From: Pithys albifrons albifrons
Lineage: Eukaryota > Chordata > Aves > Passeriformes > Thamnophilidae
Length of the DNA: 64,000 bases
Reading direction: 5' to 3'
Assembly: GCF_047495875.1 (NCBI RefSeq)
Contig: NC_092468.1
Location: forward strand, 2,207,345-2,271,344
The notes under the pieces were generated by a model. That model saw only the letters and a list, made by a program, of their open reading frames with translations. It was not told the origin of the DNA and made no database searches. Shown in pieces: positions 10,067-20,591 of the stretch (position 1 is its first letter; every line of letters begins with the position of its first letter). The position numbers were made by a program, and so were the translations under genes.

Positions 10067-10621
10067 TTCATAGAATCATGGAATATCCTGAGCTGGAAGG
10101 GACCCACCAGGATCATCCAGTCCAACTCTTGGCCCTGCCCAGGGCACTCCAACAATCCCACCCTGTTCCTCAGAGCATTGTCCAAACACTCCTGGAGCTC
10201 TGGCAGCCTTGGGGCTGTGCCCACTGCCCTGGGGAGCCTGGGCAGTGCCCACCACCCTCTGGGGGAAGAGCCTTTCCCTGAGATCCAACCTGACCCTGCC
10301 CTGACACAGCTCCAGCCCTTCCCTGGGTGCTGTCCTTGTCCTGGCACAGCTCCAGCCATTCCCTGGGTGCTGTCCCTGCCCTGACACAGCTCCAGCCATT
10401 CCCTGGGTGCTGTCCCTGCCCTGACACAGCTCCAGCCCTTCCCTGGGTGCTGTCCCTGCCCTGGCACAGCTCCAGCCATTCCCTGGGTGCTGTCCCTGCC
10501 CTGGCACAGCTCCAGCCATTCCCTGGGTGCTGTCCCTGCCCTGGCACAGCTCCAGCCATTCCCCGGGTGCTGTCCCTGCCCTGGTACAGCTCCAGCTATT
10601 CCCTGGTCCTGTCACTGGTGG
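10067..10621 (-). mobile_element. CR1 LINE 3' fragment carrying an internal minisatellite
   Basis: Reading from the left: a reversed CR1 tail (ATAGAATCATGGAATATCCTG), 'tggaagggacccaccaggat', the 'cagccttggggctgtgccca' segment and 'gagatccaacctgaccctgc'. A 40-bp unit is then repeated at 10321-10600. After the array the sequence resumes as CCCTGGTCCTGTCACTGG, which continues the CR1 order seen at 32080-32112. The minisatellite therefore grew inside the element. Confidence 0.92.
10321..10600. repeat. 40-bp minisatellite, seven copies, born inside a CR1
   Basis: Units start at 10321, 10361, 10401, 10441, 10481, 10521 and 10561, each opening CCCTGGGTGCTGTCC (CCCCGGG in the last). A partial copy lies to the left from about 10294. 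Copies differ at a few sites, for example TGACACAG or TGGCACAG, and CCATT or CCCTT. Because 40 is not a multiple of three, the minus strand cycles through three frames and yields repetitive open frames of up to 179 codons that are not genes. Confidence 0.97.
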
Positions 10622-10954
10622 AGGATTTTACTGTGATATTTTTGTCAGCAGTGTTCAACTCCCTGCTCAGCTCTCCCTCTACCCCATCCCTGACCCCAAC
10701 CTCCTGCACTTGGTGCACTGTACAGTGTCACTTGCATGGTGACACTGCCTTCTCCTTCAGGCTGGGAGATGCTGGTGTGCCCTACCCTGGCCACTGCTGG
10801 TCCATGACCTGCCCATCACCCTCCTGTGCTACCCCAGCCACAAAAGGAGCAGAGTGTGGGGTTGTGTATGTGCTTTGGGGGCGGTGAGAAACCCCAGACA
10901 CACAAAAGCTGGAGGAACCACCAGCAGCTGTAACCCTGGCAACTGTGTCTCAGG

Positions 10955-11300
10955 ATTTGAATGTAATTATACCTCGAACGTGATAAACACTCCGAAGGAC
11001 TCCTTATGTGGAGATCATACTAAACAAGTCTTTGAAATTACCCTCATCAAATATTGATAGAGGGAGAGTTTAAAAAAAAAAAGTAAAAAAAGGGGAAAGG
11101 AAAGGAGTGAAAAGGCAAATTCTTGCTCTTGCCCACGGGCTGGGGGTTAATGAGGATCTGTAGGTTTATCACCACGGTGCAAGGCCCACCAGGAGCTCCA
11201 GCACAAGAAGAAATTAAAAGTGGGGGCGTGAGGATAAGAGGAATAAAACCATCAGGTGAGGCAGCTGTATCGATTGGCATTTTGTTTTATGTTTGGCATG
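10955..11300. promoter_or_regulatory. Candidate conserved noncoding element
   Basis: AT-rich blocks with GTAATTATACC, GTGATAAACAC, ATCAAATATTGATAG and GTTTATCACC, interrupted by a poly-A stretch. Forkhead- and homeodomain-like sites are dense. The call is based on composition only. Confidence 0.25.
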
Positions 11301-14079
11301 CAGGAAAGCCATCCCAATAAACACCATTCATCTTGCCCAGCCATGGCAGCCAGGGTTTAATTGCTTTGCAGGCTGAGTGGGTGGAGGAGAAGGGGTGTTT
11401 CTGAGGGTCCATCAGAGTGTAGGGTTGTGTTGGTCAGCAGAGCACTGAGGATGGAGATCTCTTCCCACCTGTGGCTTCGGAGACCGCAGGCAGAGTTTTT
11501 TTCCACAGCGAGAGCAGCTTAAGTCCTGGGCAGTTTCCAGCACCTGTGGAGTGGGAGTGGAGGACCATCCCTGGAACTGGTGGCTTTGGCTCAGTGCAGG
11601 GATGCTCCAGCACTCAAAGCTCCTTGCTGGCACTCATCTTGGAAGAAGCTCCCCAGGGACCTTCCCTGGCTCTGGTGGTGGGCAAAGGGAGGGAGTTGGG
11701 CTGCACTGCTCTATTTTCACCCCCTCCTCAAGCCTGGTAGGCGAGAGAGATGTGCTTAAGAACAACAATGTCTTGGGTGGTGTTGGGACTGGCTGTTGGG
11801 CTCAGCAGGTGCCCTGTCAAATGCTTGGAGGAGCTTTGGTGAGCAGATCAGCTTCTTAACTCTCAAGTCATCTCCCAGTGCCATGTGGGGCTGGGAGGGA
11901 AGTGGGTGAAGAAACACCAGTGCTGCCCAGAAAATGCAGCAGCTAAAACTCCATCGGGGCAGAGGCTCTGGGGATGTCGAGGAGAGGAGAGGGAAACAGC
12001 TCTTCATTCAGGCTCTGCAGGGTGTCAGGGGAAAGAAGGCTGGAGAGGGCCAACTTTGTGAATTGCTGGTTGTGAGGGACTTAGTGATTTTAGGAGTTTC
12101 CTTTTAACTGGGAGATGAGGCAAAGAGCTGCGCTCATGGGTGCCCTGGCTGCAGATCTGGTTGTGAGTGTTGGCTGACTGACCATAACTAACTCTCACCT
12201 GGGCTGATGGAGACCTGGAGGCAAAGGTGTGTTCTCCCTGCATGCTGGGGGGAGGATGGTGGTGGTGCCAACGCCCTCTGTTGCTTTCACTTGGCCATGG
12301 GTTTTATCACTTGATAAGTATTCATAGAGCAAACCTGAGCACGGGAACAAGAGGCAGCAGCTGACATCTCCATGGGATCCACTGTGGGACCAGTGGCCAG
12401 TGCTGTGGCCAGGAGGAACTGGGAATGCAGCCAGAGGACCAGCAGGATCCTTCAGTGTTTTAATAGGAACAATGGAGGCATGATGGAATTACCAGCTTTC
12501 TGGAGAGCTGTACATCCCCGGTGGAAAACCTCCCTTCCCCACTGAGCATCACTATTCCTGGCAGGCCTGCGCTTAAAACCATCTCTCAGTGCTCTCAGAA
12601 GGGACCTGGCAAACATCTCCTGAGCAAGAAGAAAACCACTTGTCAGCTCCAGCCACCCAGATCTGCAAAGTCAATCTGGTGCCAGGAGATGTGCCAGGAT
12701 AGATGATGGCTTTGCAGCCTGTGACCAAACAGGAGTGGCACAGAGCTGTGGAGACCCACAGGAAGTGCCCACTGGTCTGATGTCCCCAGCTCTGTGCCAG
12801 AGCAAACATGTTCTTTTTGCTGGGAACAGTGGGCACAGCTGCAACACACAAACACTGGAGCCCCTTCAAGCACTGCCAGTGATTTCGTGGGCTGCTTGAA
12901 AACAGCTGGAAACCTCTGCAATGCCAGTGCTGAGTATTAGTTACTGTTAACGTAGCTGGGAGTGGAAAGAAGGGCAAACTGTAACTCAAGGATGTTTCTG
13001 GGGTTGCTGGTCCAACCTAGAGGGTGGGTTCAAGGAGCACAAGTCAGCTGCGACTCAGGTGTGGAAGGCAGAGGAGTCCTCCCTGCTGGGAGGTGGTTGC
13101 TGGACAGCATGGAGGGTGTTGGAGGGAAAGAGCTGTGGCTTGTCCTCTGAAATGCAGCTCACAAATGACTTAAAGAAAGCTGCACTAGGCCTATGGCTGC
13201 CCTGGCTCCTGCAGAGCTGCTGGCTGGAGCCCTCCCCATCCAAGGGCAGAGAGGGGTGGATCCTGTCTAGGATGTGCCGGTGAGCACTTGCTGTGAGCTG
13301 GAACAGGGAAGAGGGGTCTGGACAGCATGTAGTATCTGAAGCCTTTGAGGAGGGATCCAGATGGTGTCTGCATCTCTTGTTTATCAGGCTAAAAATAAAT
13401 AACTTTAAAAAATCTCAGTCTTCCTTTCCCACTGAAAATTACCATGAATTTCTCATTCTGGGGCCTTTGGAAGGGATGAAGGCAGTTGGGTTCCTACTCA
13501 GTACCCGTGGGAAATGCTCCTGCCATCAGTAGAAGGTGTCAAGGGCTGTGCAGATGCTTTGAAGGGAGAGTCAGTGCATGAGGGAGCTGGAGAGGTGGCA
13601 GTAGGAGGGCAGATGTGGACGTACATCACCTGGGGCGTGTGCAGGGAGGAAATATCAACTGAGGGTAAAAATGGAGCTTTGACCTTTTGGAAGAGCTGTC
13701 TGAGAGAGGTGGCTGAGGTGCAGTGAATCATTTAACAGAACAGCTGAATCCTTGGGCTGAGCCAGGCAAGGACTGTCCCAGCAGAGGAGCTGCTTCTCCC
13801 AAGAAGGCTCCCAGGGTTCATGCTTAGATGGTTCCTTTAAAGGTTAATTCTCACCGGCAGCATCTGGAAGAAAACCTGGAGTACTCAGAGGGAACTCAAA
13901 CAGCTACAAAGGCTCTTCATGTTGGTGGGGTTTTTCAGTCTTTGTTTTTTAAATGTTAAAATTTGCTCTTATTCATTTCTCAAGATAAAAAACAAAAATA
14001 AAAAAAAAAGAAGAGAGAGAAAAAGCCAGCCCTCCAAGCAGGGCTCCCGGTGCAGAGGCACAAAGGCAGCCACGCCGCT

Positions 14080-14580
14080 CCCCGAGTCGGTAGCGCGGTA
14101 GGCTGAGCTTCCTCCTGCTCCAAGGTGGCAGAATAAAGAGCTCCCGCAGTCATCTTTTTTCCTAAGAGTTGCATTGTTAAAACCTTCCGTGGGGAAATCC
14201 AGGGAGCGTAATTGCTCTGGTCTGACTCTGCCTGCTGAGCCGCTTGAATTAAGTGGGTGTTTTGGCATCCTGAGCAGAGCCTTGTGGGAAGTGACCTTCG
14301 CCATCCGCCGCTGCACTCCGCAACCTGCCGCTAATTAGGATGGAGAGAGCTCTCCTTTGTTTCCAAACAGCAGTTTACCTCGGTGCCCGCGTTCTGCCGG
14401 GAGTGCCCGGCGCGTAATGAGCGCAGGGTCGTGTCGTGCCGAGCGGGAGGGAGAGCCCGGCCCGGGGCTGCTTGGGCAGCCCATTCACTGCAAAGCCTCT
14501 CATTAACCGACGACGGAATTAACATCTGAAATGACGCTTTGTTAAAAAAAAGGAAACATAATAAAAAGCAGCATTTCCAT
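14080..14580. promoter_or_regulatory. Candidate regulatory island with CpG-rich core
   Basis: Mixed blocks of CpG-rich sequence (14380-14480, with GCGCGTAATGAGCGC-like context) lie between AT-rich stretches with GCTAATTAGG and GTAATTGC. The alternation of CpGs with TAATTA-type sites is unlike the flanks. No promoter elements or transcription start could be assigned. Confidence 0.3.
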
Positions 14581-14708
14581 GGCTGCTCGCAGCCGGTATT
14601 TGCAAACTCGGGAGTGGCACCGATGCAGGCGGCATTGTGCGGAGGGCACGGCTGGAGCTGCGGGTGGGAGGGGCTGGGGCAGGGGGCAAAGGGCCGCAGT
14701 CCATTAAA

Positions 14709-14800
14709 GGATCGCAGAATGGTTTGGATGAGAAAGGACCTTGAAGATCATCCAGTTCCAAGGCTCATGCCACGGGCAGGGACACCTGTGAGAGATGGGC
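14709..14800 (-). mobile_element. Short CR1 LINE 3' fragment, reversed
   Basis: 'cagaatggtttggatgagaa', then 'aaggaccttgaagatcatcc' and a 'gggcagggacacctgtgag' segment, as in reversed CR1 tails. About 90 bp remain. Confidence 0.8.
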
Positions 14801-15444
14801 TTTGCCTGCCCTTGGGACCATTTACCCAGGTCATCTCTCCTCTGTAATGAGAAATGCCTTGGCTCCAGGTGCTGCTTCACCTGTGATGGGTGATGAAAAA
14901 CTTCTGCCTTTTGGAAAGACGCTTATTTCCAACTTTATAAAAAAGGTACAAAGATGATAAAGTTTCCAAAGGTTAAACTCAGCACCTCCCCTGCAGGAGA
15001 AACTGGAATATGGGACACATAGAGTGTTTAAGCCAAATTTATTTAAAAAGAGGATTACTTAAATTGTGTTGAATTCTATGTGAATGCCCCCATTCAAATG
15101 TAATCCGGTTTATCATCGTTTGTGTTGGAAATGAGCTGGGTAAACGCAGTTAATGTCACTTCAGTTCTGAATGAGGACACTCTGGAGGGATTTGCTAACT
15201 TTGAGGAAATCCACTTTAAACTCACCCCTTTAACTCCACCCAGTGCTCCCCATTAGACAGTGTTTAGGCTCATCTGGTGGCAAGCAAACAAGGAACCCAA
15301 TAGATTTATCTAGAAATGCTCAGACCCCAATTCCCCTGAGACATCTTGGATTAAGGAGATCCAACCCAAAAAGCATCAGGCACATGAGTGAGGTTACCTG
15401 TGGGTTGGAGATGTGTCTGTGAACAGCTCAGCTCCCAGGAGGGC
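14801..15444. other. Unique sequence, mostly an AT-rich island
   Basis: The part at 14930-15225 is listed as a candidate regulatory element. The rest is ordinary sequence up to the CR1 beginning near 15445. Confidence 0.45.
14930..15225. promoter_or_regulatory. Candidate conserved noncoding element
   Basis: Repeat-free AT-rich sequence with AAATTTATTTAAAAAG, GGATTACTTAAATTG, TGTAATCCGG and GTTTATCATCG. OTX/PITX-like GGATTA and TAATCC sites occur. No alignment was available. Confidence 0.3.
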
Positions 15445-16000
15445 ATCTATCATAGAATCATAAAATCATAAAATCAGTTGGGTTGGAAAAGCCCTCCAAG
15501 ATCATCAAGTCCAACCCTTGGTCCAACTCCAGTCTCTTTACCAGATCATGGCACTCAGTGCCACGGCCAATCTGCATTTAAAAACCTCCAGGGATGGGGA
15601 ATCCACCCCCTCTCTGGGCAGCCCATTCCAATGTCTGAGCACTCTCTCTGCAAAGAATTTCTTTCTGATCTCCAACTTCAATTTCCCCTGGCAGAGCTTG
15701 AGCCCATCGTGCCCCCTTGTCCTATTGCTGAGTGCCTGGGAGAAGAGACCAACCCCCACCTGGCCAGAACTTCCCTTCAGGCAGTTCCAGACAGTGCTGA
15801 GGTCACCTCTGAGCCTCCTCTTCTCCAGGCTAAACACCCCCAGCTCCCTCAGCCTCTCCCCACAGCACTTGTGCTCCAGTCCCTTCTCCAGCCTTGTTGC
15901 TCTTCTCTGGCCCCGCTCCAGCCCCTCAATCTCTTGCCTGAACTGAGGGGCCCAGAACTGAACACAACACTCAAGGTATACTCTGTGCAGTCAAGGAGTT
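15445..16000 (-). mobile_element. CR1 LINE 3' fragment, about 550 bp, reversed
   Basis: The left end has repeated ATAGAATCATAAAATCATAA units, then 'tggaaaagccctccaagat' and the 'atcatggcactcagtgccac' segment shared in reverse with 7955-8180. The right half reads 'ctccaggctaaacaccccca', 'cttctctggccccgctccag' and 'gaactgaacacaacactc', the deeper part of the CR1 3' region. Confidence 0.95.
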
Positions 16001-16664
16001 GTCTTCAAGCAGAGGCTGCTGCTGCAGCAGGTCTGGTCGCTGCCTGATGGGAAGTGGAGCTCACCCCTTGGAGACCTGCAGTCTCTGCCAGGCAGCAGGA
16101 ACTGGAGTGGGCAGAGCAGAGGGTGTGTTACCCTGGGATCAGCCAGGGGCTAAGACCATCACTTGGTGCAAACTGTGGTAGAGATCTGGTCCCTCCAGGG
16201 CAGGTGGTGTGGCAGCTCTTGGTTGGGGCAGGAGGAATGTGCTTTACACCTGAATCAACAAGGAGAGCTGGGATGCTCCAGGCAGTGAGTAGGTACTCAG
16301 AGAAGTGGGATGTGCTGGGGAAGGTGGTGCAGAGACTGAGTAATCTGCCCGGCAGGGACCAGGGGATGTGCAAGCCATGTCAGGGCCAACCTCAGCACCA
16401 TCCTGCCTAGGCCTATGGATGGAGTCCTGCAGGATGGCTGCCTTTGGGCAGAGCAGATGCTCAGATGATGTCTGGCTGGAACAGGATCTCAGGTGACATT
16501 CACAGGAGTGACAGCATTGCCCCTGATGGGAGCCAGCTCTGTGGAAGCCAGATCAGATACTCCTGAGCAGCTTGGGCAGCCCCAGCCTGGGTCACCTCTT
16601 TGGGGAGGTGACTGTGCTGCAGCCTGTGCCTGGTGTTGCTCTGTGTTCACTAAATCATACCCAG
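16001..16664. other. Unique sequence, no gene seen
   Basis: Mixed, fairly GC-rich sequence between two CR1 pieces. Open frames of up to 118 codons have no splice or start support. Confidence 0.45.
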
Positions 16665-16895
16665 GGAGTAGGTTGGCTCTTAGAAAAAGGTTCTTTCCTC
16701 AGAGAGTGGTGGGCACTGCCCAGGCTCCCCAGGGCAGTGGGCACAGCCCCAAGGCTGACAGAGCTCCAGGAGGGTTTGGATGATGCTCTGGGGCACAGGG
16801 TGTGACTGTTGGGGCTGGTCCTGTGCAGGGCTGAGGGTTGGACTCGCTGATCCTTGTGGGTCCTTCCAACTTGGCATATTCTTTGATGCCTCATT
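16665..16895 (+). mobile_element. CR1 LINE 3' fragment
   Basis: 'ggctcttagaaaaaggttc', 'gggcagtgggcacagcccc', 'gggttggactcgctgatcc' and a decayed ATATTCTTTGAT end. It is the same subfamily as 5095-5339. Confidence 0.92.
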
Positions 16896-17652
16896 CCCTG
16901 CATGTGCTCCCTGAGGATTACCTGGCATGAGCTTTCCAGGAACTGTGACTCAGCAAAGACAGAGCAGGGCACAGGCTGCCCTACCTGCTGCCTCCTCCAC
17001 TCCTCACCAGTTGTTCCTGTGTCCCCAAATGCTGCCGAGACAGTGAAGCTTGGATAGTAGCGCCGAGTTGGCAACTTTTAATGTTGCTGAAACATAATCA
17101 GCTTTTGCTTCTACAGCAATTAGCATGTTATTACCCATAATGTTTTGCATGGCAATTTTGTTGTAAACATTTGTACTAATTCGCCATAACCTAATTATTT
17201 TTATGACACATAATTATGAAATATTTTTGGAGGAGGAATGGTTTCATTTTCTATTTATGCCATTATTTCCTGGAAGTGTCAGTTATTTTTAACACCAGGA
17301 AACAGCATCTCCCCCCTTCCCCAATTAGCCTGTTCTATTTACTGCCTGGATGGTGCAGTAACTGGGACCACGTTCTCATGGAGATGCGTGATGGATTCCA
17401 GGAGAGACTAATTGAGCTGTAATTTGTGGTAGCGTGAGACATAAATGGAGGAAAGTAACAAGTGGTTTTCTTCACTGCTCGGTGGGCACATGTGATGAGT
17501 CCCAGTGACAGCATCTGCCACAGTGTCCCTTTCCAAAGCATTTAAGGACAGAGTGAGATGGTAAAGCCACTTCCTTAGGACTGTGTTTTTCAGGAATGCA
17601 ACCACCCTGAACTTGGAGGCAGGACCTCTTGTGGGAGGTGCTCTTGGGTTTT
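16896..17652. other. Unique sequence dominated by an AT-rich island
   Basis: The part at 17040-17430 is listed separately as a strong regulatory candidate. The remainder shows nothing specific. Confidence 0.45.
17040..17430. promoter_or_regulatory. Strong candidate conserved noncoding element
   Basis: It contains GCAATTAGCATG, ACCCATAATG, TACTAATTCGCC, CCTAATTATTTTTATG, CATAATTATG and CCCAATTAGCC: at least six TAAT-core homeodomain sites in under 300 bp. There is no repeat signature, and composition drops sharply from its neighbours. Such clusters are typical of deeply conserved developmental enhancers. Conservation itself is inferred. Confidence 0.45.
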
Positions 17653-17891
17653 ATAGAATTACAGAATGTTCTGAGTTGAAAAGGAGCCAAAAGATCACCA
17701 AATCCAGCTCCTGGCCCTGCCCAGGACACCCCAACAATCCCACCCTGTCCCTGAAAGTGTTGTCCAAACACTCCTGGAGCTCTGGCAGCCTTGGGGCTGT
17801 GCCCACTGCCCTGGGGAGCCTGTCCGGTGCCCACCACCCTCTGAGGGAAGGACCTTTTGCTGATATCCAACCTAAGCCTGCCCTGACACAG
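17653..17891 (-). mobile_element. CR1 LINE 3' fragment, reversed
   Basis: ATAGAATTACAGAATG, then 'ggacaccccaacaatccca', 'cagccttggggctgtgccca', 'accaccctctgagggaagg' and the 'gatatccaacctaagcctgc' segment. It breaks off near CTGACACAG. Confidence 0.94.
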
Positions 17892-18732
17892 ATTTTGGCA
17901 TCAATAACCTCATGCTCAGACTTTGGCATCCCTGACCCAGAACAACTAAGAGACTCCTCAGCCCACCCTGTCTTCCAGCTTGGGAGGATTGTGTGATTTA
18001 CTGAGGGGAAGGGTTGGAGGGTACCAGAGGTGGGTGGGGATGCCTGAGGAGACAGGAGAAACATCTGGGCTGTGCTTCAGGCTCCAGAGAAGCATCCTGG
18101 GCCCAAGCTACAGAGGCAAATACAAATTGAACGTCTGGAGCCCAGCAGTGATGAGCCCAGCCCTCAGGGCTGATGAGAGAGGGGGGTTTGAATCCCTGCA
18201 GCAACATTTAATGGCAAGAGGCCTTCCTTAATCACATCCATGGAGGCACTGTATAGAAAACATTCAGAATTCAGGCTCACTCTTAACAAGTATGAAACTT
18301 GGCAGGCTGAAAGGCTTGTATATCTTGTCTGATCTCCAGTCTGGAGAGGTCTCAAAACGGAGCCATGTGTAGCACATTGACATCTTAAAAGAATTTCTAA
18401 AAAAAAAAAAGGCATTTCTAGATGACTGTATGTCATATAAATGAGATTTATTTCAATGCCTGTCATGATAGTTGAGGCAGTAACAAATCCAGTAATTGCC
18501 GGTGCTACGGTCGCAAATGCTCGGAATGTTTAACTCTGAGCTACGTTTATACAGCAGGTTTTAGGTTGTTTAGTCAATCCTTTGCCCATTTTTCTCTCTC
18601 CTGGTTGGTAAATCTGGAGCTGTACAGTGTGTTGGCCACGTTGAGCATGGTGAGTGTTGCATGCAGGTTGCTGTCTCAGAACCTGCCTGTAATTATCTCT
18701 TAGTCGTGTATAACTGATGAGGACCGTGGAAA
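17892..18732. other. Unique sequence with an AT-rich island
   Basis: No gene was recognised. The part at 18370-18600 is listed separately. An A-run lies at about 18400-18411. Confidence 0.45.
18370..18600. promoter_or_regulatory. Candidate conserved noncoding element
   Basis: An AT-rich block with ATAAATGAGATTTATTTC, CAGTAATTGCC and TTTATACAGC. It is repeat-free apart from an A-run. The call is by composition and motif content only. Confidence 0.28.
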
Positions 18733-18737
18733 CTGGG
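18733..18737. repeat. Target-site duplication, left copy (LTR 1)
   Basis: CTGGG immediately precedes the LTR boundary TGTGCTGG and matches 19369-19373 perfectly. Confidence 0.88.
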
Positions 18738-19368
18738 TGTGCTGGTTTAAAGGTGAACCAGCAGGGGAAATGAACTCACCACCAGAGAGATTATAAGTCA
18801 GACCTAAAATTTAATAATAATATTACAATAACAACACTGACACACAAGGGAAATTGCTTTCAACTCACAAAACCCCAGCAGTATAACCCAGTGTCCTGGG
18901 GCACAAACCCAAGGGGGTTTGTTTGCCCTTGTGCTGAGACCCCCCCTGTGGCTCCCCCAAGTCCAGAGCAAAAGGAAAAGAAAAACCTGTTGGTGCAGGT
19001 GAGGGCTGTGGTCTGGGCGAGAGCGGGGATCTCCTCCTGTCGAGGTCCTGCTGCTGCTCTGGATCCAACGAGAGGTTTGCAAGGTCTTCTTACCCACCAC
19101 TTATGTACCCTCAGGGAGCACCCAGTCCCTCCCCCTGGGCCGGGACTCACACAATGGGTGATTAACTCTGGGAGCCAGGGGGTGTTGAGCTGTTGATGGC
19201 CCATTAGCAGCTCCGCCCCCCTCAGGCTGGGTGTGAAGGTGATAATGGCTCCCTGGGCAGCTGCTGCTAATGGCCCATTGTCCTTGGGGAATGAATAGAG
19301 GGGGTAGAATACACAGCTTTGATCACCCCCACACAGGGTTAGCTGGTCCCTCCTGCTGAACTAGGACA
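18738..19368 (-). mobile_element. Solo LTR of an ERVL-type endogenous retrovirus (LTR 1)
   Basis: A 631-bp LTR on the minus strand. Its 5' end (right side) begins TGTCCTAGTTCAGC and its 3' end (left side) closes ACCAGCACA, giving TG...CA termini. The 5-bp direct repeat CTGGG flanks it exactly, at 18733-18737 and 19369-19373. A 5-bp target duplication is the class III/ERVL pattern. No internal retroviral genes lie next to it, so it is a solo LTR left by recombination. Family membership with songbird ERVL is inferred from memory of similar termini. Confidence 0.9.
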
Positions 19369-19373
19369 CTGGG
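19369..19373. repeat. Target-site duplication, right copy (LTR 1)
   Basis: CTGGG immediately follows the LTR terminus CTAGGACA and matches the left copy perfectly. Confidence 0.88.
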
Positions 19374-20586
19374 TTAAGAGAAGCTCACTGGCTTTTAAAA
19401 ATCATTCCCAGTGCTGGATATTTAGTGCAAAGTCACACTTCCAGAAAGCCTCCAAGTAAGCAGAGGTGCAGAGCTGAAATGATACAGTGCTTTTTTGTGC
19501 CTGCAAGACCCAAGAACTGAAGTGGGTTGTTACATGTGGAATTTTAGCAGCTCTTTGCCCTCCCTGAATACCAACAGCCAGGAGTGACTCGTCCCACAGC
19601 CCTTCTTCAACGAGGGGGCTTTGCTCTTTGAGTTATTCACTGCCTATGAGAAAAGAAGAAGGTGACTTGCAAAGTTCTTTCATCTCTAAACTCGTTATCC
19701 TTGATCTTTCTGCAGAGGTAATGAATTGAGATAGTGTAAAGACTATCTCATGAAATATCTGGAAAATGAAGTGAACTCTGCGCTGGGTTATGATCCAGCT
19801 GATACTGACACCGAGGTTATCCTTGGCAGAAGTTGAATATTCTGTGCCCAACTGTCAGTGTGACTTTTTTTTGCTCAGGGATTATACATCAACAAGGTTA
19901 TTCTGAACATCAACAAACAGTTAAAAATGTGTCAAAACTCGATATCATGTTTGATGTCTATCAGCTGAACCCTTAAAGGCACTACCAATAAGCATCCTGT
20001 GCAGGGATTTTGAGGTAGAACCAAGGATATCTCAAGGGTCCCAAGTGACTTGCAATCACACTGAAAACACGGGGAGGTCACTTTTGTATGTGGTGACTTT
20101 TTTGTGTGGGATCTCTAAAGGATGAGCAGGACAAATAAAGTTGCAGTAGATGGAATTGGGCCAGTCCTGCTATTCCAGCCCTATGGGGAATTGTGTCTTG
20201 GGTGGGAGCAAGCAGAGGATAGTTTTGAATCTCCAAGGTATCTGGTAAAGTTCACACTGACCTAATCTACTGCTGTGGAGGTCAGGAAATTGGAAATGGG
20301 TTCATTGCAGTGGAGAAGTTTCCCAGCTCACCACAGTCAAGAGGTCTCCAATATACTTGGTACTCCAGGAGATAATTTTTAGGTCCTGGCACTGCTTTGT
20401 TTTTTTGCAGGAATGAGTAAAATAAAAACAATAAGAGGAGGCAAAGACAAAATACACCTCTTCTATATGAAGAATCTTATGAAAAATCCATCTCTTATCA
20501 CTGGTGAAGCTCTTATGAAGACTGAGTCAGCAGTGTGTATGACCACGTGAACCAGATCGTATTTGTGAGAGCAGCCAGATTGGTAT
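19374..20586. other. Unique sequence between two solo LTRs
   Basis: No retroviral coding sequence was seen here, so the two LTRs are not the ends of one provirus. Their sequences also differ and each has its own target duplication. AT-rich parts at 19620-19930 and 20390-20480 show nothing definite. Confidence 0.55.
19620..19930. promoter_or_regulatory. Candidate conserved noncoding element
   Basis: Repeat-free, moderately AT-rich sequence with GGTAATGAATTGAG, GTTATCC and GAATATTC motifs. A weak case based on composition. Confidence 0.22.
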
Positions 20587-20591
20587 CAGCT
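20587..20591. repeat. Target-site duplication, left copy (LTR 2)
   Basis: CAGCT immediately precedes TGTTACGGG and matches 21298-21302. Confidence 0.82.

Larger units (their letters stand above)
10622..14708. other. Long unique stretch with several AT-rich islands, no gene seen
   Basis: The part at 10960-11060 is AT-rich with GTAATTATAC and GATAAACAC and is followed by an A-rich tract near 11070-11095. The part at 13930-14010 has T-rich and A-rich low-complexity runs. The part at 14080-14580 is listed separately. I found no transposon and no exon with good splice sites. Confidence 0.5.

Noticed and set aside
10076..10615. Repetitive 129-186 codon frames on both strands around the 40-bp minisatellite
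   Set aside because: They are products of the CR1-derived tandem repeat, which cycles through three frames.
13985..14010. A-rich run as the poly-A tail of a processed pseudogene
   Set aside because: No retrocopied gene sequence precedes it and no target duplication was found.
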